Source of the DNA: Hoplostethus atlanticus
Taxonomy: Eukaryota; Chordata; Actinopteri; Trachichthyiformes; Trachichthyidae
DNA length: 64,000 bases
NCBI GenBank assembly: GCA_034670405.1
Contig: JAXDDX010000003.1
Location: 2,478,501-2,542,500 of the forward strand
Direction: 5' to 3'
A program made the position numbers and the translations under genes. The notes beneath the pieces were generated by a model. It ran no database searches, had not been told where the DNA came from, and was given only the letters and a program-made list of their open reading frames with translations. This document shows, piece by piece, positions 24,645-36,317 of this stretch (position 1 is its first letter; each line of letters opens with the position of its first letter).

Positions 24645-24702
<58 letters not shown>
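24645..24702. repeat. (CA)29 microsatellite
   Basis: Uninterrupted CA run of about 58 bp, only 150 bp from the oppositely written GT run at 24448. The two could pair as an inverted repeat. Confidence 0.95.
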
Positions 24703-24704
<2 letters not shown>

Positions 24705-24904
24705 CGCATACACGCTTGTACAGACATATAAATCAAACAAATGTTTTTTACAGTATGTGTATATTTTGCGTGTGTGTGCAAGTGTTTGTGTGTGTCCATG
24801 TGTGAAGCGGTACTGAAAACGTCACAGTAGAACAGTTAGGTGAGACTATGGCACTAATATGACACATGAATATTTAAGACATTAGGTTGCTCAGGGGCAA
24901 TGGG

Positions 24905-24905
<1 letters not shown>

Positions 24906-24953
<48 letters not shown>
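24906..24953. repeat. (CA)24 microsatellite
   Basis: Uninterrupted CA run of 48 bp. Confidence 0.95.
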
Positions 24954-24955
<2 letters not shown>

Positions 24956-26484
24956 GCCTCAACAATACTAATTCTAATTGGGGAGTACTTGACAGCCAAG
25001 TATAGTCAAGTATAATGGCAATTTTAAGTGAGTGATCATTGCAGTGCTTGCAGATGTAGTTACAGAAAAAGAACCCAATGAAAGAGAGAACAAATTGATA
25101 TGACATACTACTAGGTAGCATGCAAAGCCTGTCCTAATAGGGACAGAAGCACGCCATAGGTGTTGCATGGAAACAACATGAAACATCTCATAGGACCCAG
25201 CAAAATCATCAGGATCAGGGTTTGGTTTTTTTCTCTCATCATTGCATGTACACGGATAGCGCATGTCTTACAAGGGCCTGATATTCTGACATGAGTGCTT
25301 GGGGATACCTCAGTGTTGTGTGTTTGACGTAGGTAGCATGTGAATGCATGATAGTGTGCAACAGAAACAGTGCTCAAACTGCGCAGGACGTGTGCTGCAG
25401 GTTGGACGCTGAGAGGTATAGATTGCACAGAGCAGGCATCAATATTTGACAAGACACAGATGGGAAACATATCCTACCCTGCCTGTTTCTATTCCTCTGA
25501 GATGCCAATGCAGAGAGAGCATTGCAGAGAAAGGGTAGAGAAAGAGAATGATGAGAAAAATTCACAATTTCAGTTTTTTTTGTGAAAGAGAAGCAGAAGA
25601 CGGAGTGAAAGTTCATGGCTGCATTTTCATTGTATTTTGCAACAGAGTGATGATTAGGGTGAGGAAAATCATTATTATATTGTAGTTGCATGAAGGTTGA
25701 CTGTAAGTTTGTTGCCAAGAGAGGCATGCAATTGTATTTCTTGTCTGTACATAGATAGATAATAATAGATAATAATAAAACCACTACAGATCCTTTTTCA
25801 GCAGTTATGTATGTTAGTTATCTGGCCCATTAGCCATTAACTAAAGTGAGGATATGCACAGGATCATGATTGTATGATATCTGAGGAATAGAGAAGAGCC
25901 TTATGTATGTGTTAGTACTTGTGAATATCTTTTGTGAGCGTATCAAGAGGAGAAGAGTAATGTCAGAGGCAGAATGCCACAGAGAAAGCATGACTGAAGA
26001 GAGTTCACTGTCTAATTGCAATCCAGACTCGCTCACGGCCTCTGCCATATATTCAAGTATCATTAACTAACCATTGAGTGCAGAGTCTCATGCCAAGCAA
26101 ACATTATGGTAATGTCGTGCTAAATAAGTGCGTATGTGCATTTTTCACCCTACTATAAGCCCTCTTGCATTCTTCCCATCAACACTGTATAGGCGAGTAT
26201 CAAGTTGAGGAGAGGAACTTCAAGCTTTTCTCACACCACTAGTGACCCTATTGCCATGCTAACGTCCAGAGTGTTCGGGTTAGTGTCTCTGGTGCATCTC
26301 TAGAAAATGATTGGCTTTCAACTTACTGTCAGGTTACTGGTCCACCATTATCGATGTCACCTTCCCCTCCAAACAATTTCCATTAGTCCCAATTTAAATT
26401 CTGGGCAGTGATTATAATTTTACAGTACTGCAGTTTCAATATGACTTAAAACTAGGCTAGTAAAATTTCCATCCCTGATCATGC

Positions 26485-26560
26485 ATGGAATATTTCCAAT
26501 TTTTATTAACCGAAATAAACCATTCATTCATTCATTCATTAAACCATTCATTCATTCATT
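26485..26560 (+). mobile_element. 76-bp retroposed 3' tail with 15-bp target duplications
   Basis: The direct repeat CATCCCTGATCATGC occurs exactly at 26470-26484 and 26561-26575. The 76 bp between ends in (CATT)n after AAATAAACCATTC, which looks like the 3' tail of a LINE or SINE. The insertion is therefore a severely 5'-truncated retroposition event. Confidence 0.75.
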
Positions 26561-26678
26561 CATCCCTGATCATGCTTGTGGTTCAGTGTTTGAAATGAAG
26601 ATTTCACCCTTATTTAACCAGACCAGATGACACATTATTTTTCGACAGACTGGTGGAGGAGTTGCAGGGGGGAGGGCA

Positions 26679-26810
26679 TGTTACACCTGTTATGCGCACC
26701 GTTAATACTCACCTTGCTTTGATCTGACATCTATATACTTCACACAGGAAGTAAAAGGGATAGTTCACACTGACACTGTAGAGTGACACTAAAAGGAACA
26801 AAACATTACA
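26679..26810 (+). mobile_element. Gypsy-type 5' LTR, short
   Basis: A TG...CA segment starts TGTTACACCTGTTATG and ends ACATTACA. It is followed at once by TGGTGTCAGA, which looks like a tRNA primer-binding site, and then by a gag-like frame. At 132 bp it is short for an LTR, so it may be internally deleted. The start is inferred. Confidence 0.5.
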
Positions 26811-27365
26811 TGGTGTCAGATAATTATCGGACTCGCCACAGGGCAGATGGATTTGTCGGTAGTTCCTACACCATGGATGGACTGGACTGGGACCTGCCAA
26901 ATTGGCCAGATGCATGGCAGCGATTCAAGCAACATGTGCACCTGATGTTTTCTGGCCTGTTGCACAAGAAAGACAAGGAAACGAAATGCAGCTACTTCTT
27001 CTTGTGGGTAGGTGACAAGGGCAGCGATGTATTTTATACATGGACATTGACTAGAGAATGTTTGATAAAGAAGCTTCAAACATATTATGATAGATTTGAG
27101 CAGTATGTGATGACGAAGACAAGAAATTATATTTGTGAGATACAAGGGGGAGTCTTTGATGGAGCTCAAATTTCTAGTGCAGCATTGTGGCTATGCTAAC
27201 AGTGATGTCTGACAGTGTTTGTAAAAGGGAAAGATGCAAAGTAAAGATGGGGTAGAGCAGTTCATGATAAAAATCGTGATGGTTTTCCAGGGCATAGGAC
27301 AATTCCCAGGCGAATGAAGAAAAAACCTTGACCCATCCACCATCCCTGCTGTATACCTATATTCT
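26811..27365 (+). pseudogene. Ty3/gypsy retrotransposon gag and pol remnant
   Basis: An open frame at 26783-27199 contains DWDLPNWPDAWQRFKQH, LMFSGLL and CSYFFLWVGDKG, then an FYTWTL stretch. This fits the gag-like region of fish gypsy elements, which would coat element RNA in cytoplasmic particles. The frame loses similarity near 27150. A trace near 27280-27355 (FQGIGQFPGE, then LDPSTIPAV) resembles the front of a gypsy pol polyprotein. Most of pol and the 3' LTR are absent. Confidence 0.65.
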
Positions 27366-30300
27366 TTGGCTGGTAATCATAGGGGCACCATTTGTGGTGC
27401 TATATGGCACCTATAATTACAAATTAAATGATCCATCAATAGTCCATATAGCACCAAATGGTTGCTCAAATCTGAAAACTTTAGGAAGCTTTAGCACTGA
27501 GCACTAAATGGGCTCAGTTTCATTTCTTTCATTTCTGCGTAGTGTCATTTCCTTACAAACTTGAGCACATAAAAAGGACATACCTTGCTGTGAAGAGTTT
27601 GTGGAATACAGATGTCTTGTTTTACTTTGAGAAACCAATGAGAGCACTGGACATTTTTCTGGACACCAAGCATGGTGGGCGTCTCTTTGGCTGGTCTTGG
27701 TGATGCACTCGAGCAAGATGTTGAACCTCACAATTTGAAGCTTTCAATATGTTTATTTGGATGCTTCTTTTGAATATGACTAAAACATTTGTTGCATTGC
27801 CCCCTGTTGAGACAGTCATGTCTGCAAATTGTAAAAGCTTTGAGCAGTATCTGATTGCAGCTGTTGAAACATACAGTCGGCTCTGTCTTTCCAAAAGGCA
27901 CAATATACTATCCTCATGCCCCTCCGGTTGTAATATGAGGATTCCAACTACAGCATCAACTTAAGCATCACTTTGTGAGCTTAAATCCAGGTCTGAATTG
28001 ATCCTAGTGTGCTTTCCGTTCACACCCACAATTATTTTCTAACAGTAGGTGACAGTGTTTTTTTTAAATGGTGGATATCACATTCTGGTGTGAAGCACTT
28101 GAAACAGTTGCTGTGCAAATGCGTCCTGTAACAGTGGTGGAGTTAGATGTTGCTTACGCTGCTATGTCTTTCAAGGAAAGAACACTCAACTTTTGACGAA
28201 CATACTTTTTCAAAACAATTCAATTTGTCACTGTGTTTGTGAGTGTTTTGTGAGTATGTACATATGTATATACCCATGCCTGTGTCTGTGCATGTGCCTG
28301 TACAGTGTCAGTCAGGGTGTGTGTGTGTTTCTCATTCACTCCTTTGCTGTACAGTGGGGAGGGACCCATCCATATTTAATACACTGCTATCTATAATTCA
28401 CAGACCAAACCTCAGTGCCTTACTAGTGAGGGACTCTTAATAGGATGGGACATCTCTCCCTTCTTTTCTCTTACTCTCTCTCTCTCTCTGTCGCTCTCTC
28501 TCTATACTTCTGTTCTCTGTCTCTTTCTTTCTATCTCTTTGTCTCTGCTAGAGAAAAAGAAAAAAGATATGTGTCAAAATATTTATAATCACTATGGTTT
28601 GAAAAACATTTATAGCAACATTTGTGGAAAATTTCTTACACTTTTGACCTGTTTTAATAGCAGAGCGAGCACATTAAACTACCTTAAGAAACCGCAGAAA
28701 AAGCACAAAGGTCTGACATTGTTGGATGTGATTTCAATACATCCCTGCTATCCTCAGCTCAGGGTTAGGGTCAGACTTTGCTGTTTTCATTGGTAAACTT
28801 GCATTGGAAGGGTAAATTTAGTTTAGTTTCATAATCTATTCAAATCCAAATGAATTGAGTACAGGAGAATCCAGAATCCAGTTCATCTGCAATCCTTAAA
28901 AGGTGACCTTTTAGAGATTTGTCTCTTCAGTTGACCGCAGAACTAAGAAGCATTTATATTTCAGCATATGGCCGTTTCCCAGTAGCTTCAAGGGCGCAGT
29001 GAAAACCATGCCATAATACCGGGTTTCCGATCTCTTCCTTTGTTCCAACGGAGTGCAAAAATGCCAAGTCTCCACACATAACGCAGTCAAATCCAACAAC
29101 TTGCCACAGTGTTTGGAAGTTCAATTCCCAGCGCAGCACACCTGCTGGAATGTATGTTTTGGACATCTTTATGATCCAATTGGGAATATTTATTCTTTGA
29201 AGTGAAAATGTAGCGTTTAGAGTCATCAGATGATTTATCAGATATCTAAATGAAATAAATACGGTAAATATTTTTTACCACGGGAGCGTGTAAACAGTGT
29301 TCTTTTCATCGTTCATTTTGTTCTTGTCAAGTAACTCATTGGAGACCTAGGGTGTATGCGTCTAGCCTATTTTTGCTTTCCACCGGCAGACAACCTGATA
29401 TATCACTTGTGCTGTAGATGTGAGAGCCCTAGATGCTTGTAGATAATGCCAGGATAGTGTTACAGAAAACCGCCATGCTCTTACACACTTGACTACCCTG
29501 CCGGTCATTTACACTAAGAGCTAAGTGGGATCGGAGGTGTCGAGGGAGCTCTAAAAGTGATAACACATGACCTCACTTTATTATCAATTAACAGATTAAT
29601 CAGCTTGCTAAGGAACTAGTTATCAATTAAGCAGTTCATCTATAGAAGGTACCCAACCATGTCAAATCATATATGTAGTACCTTCCCTCTCGCCCCCTCG
29701 CATCAACTGATCAATAGAGGTTGTACAACCACTTTAATCTTAAAGTGTAGCCCCCTCCCTTTCACCATCTATCATCAACCTGAATAAATATGGCAAATAT
29801 CCTATTAAGATTATCTATCCTCCTACCCTTTCCTCTCACCTATCTCCACCCTTGTCATGATTCCACCCCCACAGTCTCCCCTCTCGCTTTCTTGTTCTTC
29901 AACCTCCCCTCCTAATCATCCTCTCCTCTCCTCTCCTCCATCCCACTCTCCTCCCAGGGGCTTTAGTCAGTAATTACGATATATAGAAGGTCTATTCTCA
30001 CCTCCCCCAGGCTTAAGAGGCCTTCCCAGAGTGGCCAGCAGTAGACTGTACGCCACAGGCCCCGGCTGTGATTCACCTCTCTCTGCAAATACACCTGAAG
30101 GATCGACCGTCCATCACAGATTCCCTGTGTGTGTGTCTACTTTGCTGTTTCTTTCCCTAGCTCTCTCTCTCACTTTCTTCCTCTCTGTCTGTGTATTATT
30201 TCTCTGTCTTTGTCTGCTATTTGTGTGCTTTATTTTCTGCCTCCTCCACTTTACATCCTCCACTAACTCCTACATGTATTTATCTATCTCACTCCTTTCC

Positions 30301-31814
30301 ATGTCTCTCTCTCTCTCTCTGTAATTATTTTTTTCCTTCTCTTTTTTCATGTCTGAGTGTGTGTGCATATCTGTCTCTCTGCCTCTCCCTCTCACTTGTT
30401 GCTGCTGAAAGTAGTGACCCACAGACGTGTGCACCTGGAACAGTGAGGCTGATAGAGGACCCAGACCTTTACCACCTTGTGTCTCAACTCACTCACCCCT
30501 GACAATGACATCTGATGTCTCAGGGGATGTGTGTATGCGCTGTGTGCGTTTGTGTGTCCACGCGGGTGCCTGTGTGTGAGTACATTGCATGGCAGCTGTG
30601 TGTGTGTTTTTATGTGAGTGTGCTCATTGTCCCCATCAAAAGTAATTGCAATGAATCTGTGAGGGAATAACTGTGTGACATGGTGTTTTATACACCTGTA
30701 TGCATTACCTGTGCCTGTATGTGTTGCCAGAAATAGCAGGTTAAAGACAAATGCATTGCAACAAATGCATTATTTTCTCTGGGCTGGCAGGCATAACGCA
30801 GATAAACCAGATTATGTTTATACATAAAGAGTGTGTGTGTGTGCGTGTGCGTGCGAGCGTGCACCTCATCTGTTGAAGACTGATTGATGCTCTACTGTTT
30901 GAAGCAGGATGAAGAGTCAGCTTCCCGTCGCCTGGCAACTGAGGTTCTATTTTGGAGAGCAAAAAAAAAGCTAAACATTTTTAACTTAATTCCCAAGATT
31001 GAACTGATGCTCAACCACTTCAATATCGAGATATAAAGAGAGAATGGGAGCGATGCAGAGAGAGACAAACAAAAAGGCAGAGAGAGGAAGGAACGAGGTG
31101 GGGAGGATGAGATGCGAGGGACAAAGTTGCAGAGGGATTGAATTCTAGTCACATTTTAATTAGCTATAACTGGCGCTCTGTTTACTGGGCAGTGTAAACA
31201 TGCTAACAAATTAGTTTAGATTAAAATCGAAAAAGTCATTAAACAAAAATGACACTGCTTCATTCCCCGAGAAAACAGTATTACAATGGAAGTTACACAA
31301 TTTTTAAAGGGATGCGATTGATAGTTACTTTCCCCTCAGAAATCTGCAGCTTCCCTGCAGAAAGGCTTCAGCTATAAGATGGACACTGTTATTGTAGTTA
31401 TTGAGACAGTGTGTGTATGTGTGTGTGCTCTGCATTGTGGTTTTATGCTGGGTTAGTTTATAACTGCCTGTGTAAGGCCACATTTGTTTGGAAAACCGTA
31501 CTGAGTAAACCATTATAGGACCAGTAACTATAATGGTTGTGTTGATAGTCAGCAATTGTGTCATATAATGGATGTTTCACACTCATGTAGTCTATGGGAT
31601 ATTACCCCTCCAAAACTGTGGTCAAACAAAGTGTGCCCCTTGTCTTTCCTGTGGCTCTGTGGGTCTGGCAGGAGGGCTGCTTTGTTATTGAGTTTCTAGT
31701 GTAAACAATGGGCTGAAGCACACTGTGATTTGGACAAAATGGGAGGAAATGGGTAATGACAAGGTGCTTGCACTCAGGCATTAGCTAACTGCATACTGCA
31801 TACTCCACCAGCTG

Positions 31815-31815
<1 letters not shown>

Positions 31816-31863
<48 letters not shown>
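31816..31863. repeat. (CA)n microsatellite
   Basis: Uninterrupted CA run of about 47 bp. Confidence 0.9.
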
Positions 31864-31869
<6 letters not shown>

Positions 31870-32667
31870 AAACACTCACACTCAACTCCAACCTCCTGTG
31901 GTACACATATCTGCTAGGGCTTTCTGTCCCATGCTACTGTGTCAGTGTAATAACTGTACAGACAGGAAGTAATTACTTTATTGAAAAAAAGACTAATTAA
32001 GCTATTTGGTCTGATTTACTATTCATTTATCATGTGTGCCTTTTGCCAATATGGTATTGATTTGGGATTTAGATACACTCCTACTACCTACCTACCGTCC
32101 CACCCAGCCACCAATCCACCTGCCTACCTGCCGACCGAGTCACCTGCAAAAGACTAAACAGAATAGAGTAAATCATGTTCTAAAAAAAACTATTTTGTAT
32201 CAATTATATAAAAACACACAATTAGAACGATGAGTAAATAGCAATTTCACACCATGATTAACGTTGGAGACCATTTGTAACTTGCACAAATCCTGACTTT
32301 ATTCCAGTTTGTGAGGAAAAGTATGAATGTACTTGGCTGAAGGTTTGGTTGAGTGAAGAAAAAAAAAAGTCTGAGGGTGTTCTTTAAATATTAATGCTGG
32401 AAACTACAAAGGTTACTGGAGTCAAGGAGTGGAGGATGAATTCCTCATACGAGAGGCTTTGCACACACACACACACACACAGTCATAGGCTCACACAGAT
32501 GCTCAAAGGTCTTCACTCAAACCACATACAGTCAGTATACACATTCAAATTACACAACGATGTTTAAACATATGAACTCACACACCCACACACTTGCACA
32601 CGCACACATTGCAGATAGACAAACACACACACTAGCGTGGAGTCCCTCCTACCCACTCACTTACTCA

Positions 32668-32670
<3 letters not shown>

Positions 32671-32702
<32 letters not shown>
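32671..32702. repeat. (CA)n microsatellite
   Basis: Uninterrupted CA run, about 105 bp from the next one at 32807. Confidence 0.9.
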
Positions 32703-32704
<2 letters not shown>

Positions 32705-32804
32705 TAGACATTATAATGCTGTCCTCTGACATCGGGATGAGTTACTTCAAAGGGTTTAGCTCAGAAAGCTCCCGCCTCTGATACCTTAAAAAACACCCCA
32801 GAGT

Positions 32805-32806
<2 letters not shown>

Positions 32807-32853
<47 letters not shown>
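32807..32853. repeat. (CA)n microsatellite
   Basis: Uninterrupted CA run of about 46 bp. Confidence 0.9.
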
Positions 32854-32855
<2 letters not shown>

Positions 32856-33320
32856 TCTTCTATCTCAGCAAAAATGCACTGATTGGTCCCAGTGCAGAGC
32901 CATTGAGAGGAAGACAGAGTGAATAAAGACAGAGGAAAAAGAGAGAGAGTAACAGAAATATTTTTTCTTTTCTTTTGGGAATGTTTTTAATGGTACATTT
33001 ACTTTTATACTCCATTGCTCTCCATGGTACCTTTTTGTCTTGCCTCTGTTGCTGAACTTGGAAACAAATCTCCCCCATAGTTCATGGTCTCTCAACCTGA
33101 AAAAGCATAATATCATCAAAAAAGCGTCTACAAGACTATTCCAGCTACTAGCTCACATCCCTGTTATAGTTCTTATTTGGGATAAGCTGTTTGTATCTAT
33201 CTTGGATCTGATCACTGTAATAATTCATAATGTTCATTCCACTTTCCAACTTAATTTCTCATTTTTGGATATAAACTGTAAACTTACTGTTTTAGAGATA
33301 ACTTGTCTTTCTTCCTCCAG

Positions 33321-33532
33321 GGAAAGTTTACCTCCACATATCGCGGCACACTAAACTTCCCCCACAGTGAGGTTTTGCTGTGCTCCAGGGAACGTCTATC
33401 CATGGCCCAGGCCAAGGGAATAAAACTGCACTGCAAACTGCAGAATGGACAGGAAATAACCTGCCACCGGTTTCCTCCTTGCTTCATGAATGTGTTTACA
33501 CAATTGCAAGCAATGTGCTTATTTGCCAATTT
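33321..33532 (+). other. Candidate protein-coding exon, unknown gene
   Basis: A strong acceptor-like TTGTCTTTCTTCCTCCAG ends at 33320. The segment stays open in one frame (starting GKFTSTYRGTLNFPHSEV) until a donor-like GTGAGTGAG at 33533. It is richer in G and C than its surroundings. I do not recognise the peptide. It has no low complexity and no transposon similarity that I can see. An antisense open frame also spans the segment, so chance openness is possible. Confidence 0.3.
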
Positions 33533-34443
33533 GTGAGTGAGTGCCATTGAGTAAGAAACTAGTGACGCACCATTGTGGTCCATTCTGCAGATTGATTGAA
33601 CACCTTTGTTGCCATAACTGCCATTTTCTCCCCAGGTAAAAGCTATCTTGTCTCTATACCATCTGTTCAAAATATGAAGTCCATCAGCTCTCCATGAACT
33701 AGACTGAACAGGTGAATCTGAACAAGTGAAAGCTATGATCTCTTGTTGGTTTCACTAAATAAATGAGAATAAAAATAAAGAATGGATAAAGAATAATTTT
33801 AAAGCATTAAGACAATTGGGAAATAGATTTTGCAAATGGGGTGCAACTAATATTTCGCACACTTAATCTATAATGACTATAGATCCAAAAAGGAAAAAAT
33901 CTCCTTTTTATAGAACTGCTTTAGTATCAATAATTGATTGGCGAATCATTTGAATGCAGTAGTAGTTGGTTGGAGAACATAAAATGTCAGTAAACTAACA
34001 TGTGGGTCAACAGGGAGGTACTTTAGCAAAACCATCCTCCTCATTCCTGACCCTGAGTTGCCTGGCTACATCAAAGCTTTCACTTTGAAGGTTGTTTCAC
34101 TTTAAGGAGTCTGGTTAGGATCAGGGTAGATTTACCAAGTCTTTCACCTGCACTCCATATTGTTTTTCTAACATTTATCCAATGCTGTAAATGATTTTGT
34201 GTACAAAAAGTATACTAAAACTAGAATCTAACTTTGTGTGAATAAAATATGAATTTTCTCAATAATTGTTTTGACAGATCTTTCAAGGTAATGTTCAGAC
34301 AACTAGAAACTCCATCAATGGCATCATAAAACACAGCATGGATGAATGGGGAAGCTGAATTTATTCCAATGACTTAACACAGTTAAATTACTGAATATGA
34401 ACAACTGAAGAAAAGAACTGTACACAGTATTTTGAATAGATTT

Positions 34444-34888
34444 TGTGGCAGACTGGGGGGAGGGAGTGGGTGAGGCGTAGGCTGGATCCAGAAGAGAGTC
34501 GAGTCAGTGGACTGACTGACTGACTGTCGGCTGAATGGATGGCGAGAGAGCGAGACCAGCAGCAGCGACCGAGCGAGGTCCGCGGCTGGGTTGTCGTCTC
34601 CAGCGACACCGAACCAGGGTCCGGTGAGGTTGCAGCCGGAAGCAACCTGGAAGGGCTGCCCAGTCGGGGTTGGAGCAGGACGCTCCTGGAAGCCTGGTGG
34701 ACTGGCCGCCTTGGTGCTTCACAGCTGACCGGCCGGGACGGAAGAGGAAGTGCGTCAGCGGATGGAGACGGCGCCGAACAACTGCCGTCAACACCGGGTC
34801 GTCTTTATGTTGCTATGCTGCAAATAAAACGGCCCTCCTGCCTGTGTCTCTGTCTGTCAAGGACCCGGTATTGTAGCAAGTTGCTACA
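34444..34888 (+). mobile_element. Solo LTR, 445 bp, with 5-bp target duplication
   Basis: It starts TGTGGCAGACTGG and ends GTTGCTACA. The same five bases, GATTT, lie immediately outside at 34439-34443 and 34889-34893. It is GC-rich against an AT-rich background and has an AATAAA signal at 34823-34828, about 60 bp before its end. No internal retrotransposon sequence or second LTR adjoins it, so it is the product of LTR-LTR recombination. Open frames within it are incidental. The superfamily is not certain; a 5-bp duplication fits Ty3/gypsy or BEL. Confidence 0.85.
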
Positions 34889-34893
34889 GATTT

Positions 34894-35544
34894 CAAGGTC
34901 GCTATCTTCTCAAAACCTACTAAGTACATGCACACTCACAAAAACAAATAATCAATCATGTATAAGTACATGAATAAAACCACCATATTAGGGTTTCATG
35001 CTAGCAATAGGACGATCTGTTGGTCTCTGATATTATAGTTTCTAAAATCATACTGCGTTCCATCAAACGAGAGAAGCAACACTTTATTGGGCTATCATTA
35101 AATGTCTAAGTCATTGGTAATGAAAAGGAAATTGACTTTCACACTTAAGAATTTGAGAGTGCGTTGAGTTGTGAGAGTTCATATTCACAAATTTAGACTG
35201 AATTGTCCAACATTATTAGAACAGCATACCCATGTATTAGCTCAGTTTGAGACCATTCATTCCTTCCCAAAGGTGTCAAGTTGATATTGATACCGATGAA
35301 ACCCACAGCTTCCTCTCCTCGCTCTCTCTTTTTCTGTCCTGTCTTCATTATCTTCTGACTCATTATCTTCTGACACAGACACAGGCCCCACATTGACAGA
35401 TCCCTGAGACAACAATGGAGAGTTGGCATTGAACCACTGCAACGTGCTATGCACTGCAGCACCAAACAAGACTGTAATGTCCTCAAAATGGGACTGATGT
35501 GCCAACTAACTGAAGACAAAGGGGGTGGGAGGGTAGGGCGAGAT

Positions 35545-35575
<31 letters not shown>

Positions 35576-36257
35576 AAAATACGATAAACAGGGAGAAATG
35601 GGGATTGTGAGGGAGAAGCAGGGTGGCAAATCAAAATGATGTAATAGCTGCATTATGCACACTCCACTTGAGCTGAAAGGCGCAACATTGCTGGCGTCCC
35701 ATGCAGGGCTGTCTGTCGCGCTCTGCTTTGTTACACAATATCAGCAGCCTTGGCTAGAGGGCTTTGGTTTAACATCAATGCATTGCACTTAAACACACAC
35801 ACACACACATACACACATCTGCACGCAAACCCACATGCTCATCCACAAGCTATCTTGACAACATCAAAAAGGGACGGCATGTGGAGGATGATTTGCAGTG
35901 TGAAATGAGTCGTGTTGTTCTGAAAAATACATGCTCCAGTTTCAACCCCAGCCGTTATTGGCCGTCCTGATCATGATAGCACTGCTGCATTTCACAACCC
36001 CGCATGTCTGACACACACACACACACACACACACACTTGCTCAATGTTCAAAATGCTGAAAAGCACACACACACACATGCACAGAGTTTTAAAGAGTGAA
36101 TAAGTCTTCTGGCTCAGAACACACTAGAGTGAGAGCCTCTGGCAATGGGAGGCTTTTGTGCTGAAATGATTTATTTTTACCATAAACACCCTCACACCTC
36201 TACCGTCTTCCAACAAGGAGAGAGAGGGAGATAGAGAGAGACATAGAAAGTTAAAGA

Positions 36258-36317
<60 letters not shown>

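Larger units (their letters stand above)
22346..26469. other. Unique DNA with many microsatellites, no gene seen
   Basis: Holds a purine-rich patch (about 22555-22685), a (TTCT)n run, and long GT and CA runs. Open frames here are repeat translations or short and unrecognisable. Confidence 0.5.
27366..34438. other. Unique DNA with microsatellites, no confirmed gene
   Basis: Seven kilobases without a recognisable gene. CA runs lie at 31816-31863, 32462-32481, 32671-32702 and 32807-32853, and CT-rich patches at 28470-28545 and 30150-30325. One exon-like segment (33321-33532) is listed separately. Confidence 0.5.

Noticed and set aside
34539..34973. 144-residue open frame in the solo LTR
   Set aside because: It runs through the LTR boundary and target duplication, so it cannot be an element gene; it is open because the LTR is GC-rich.
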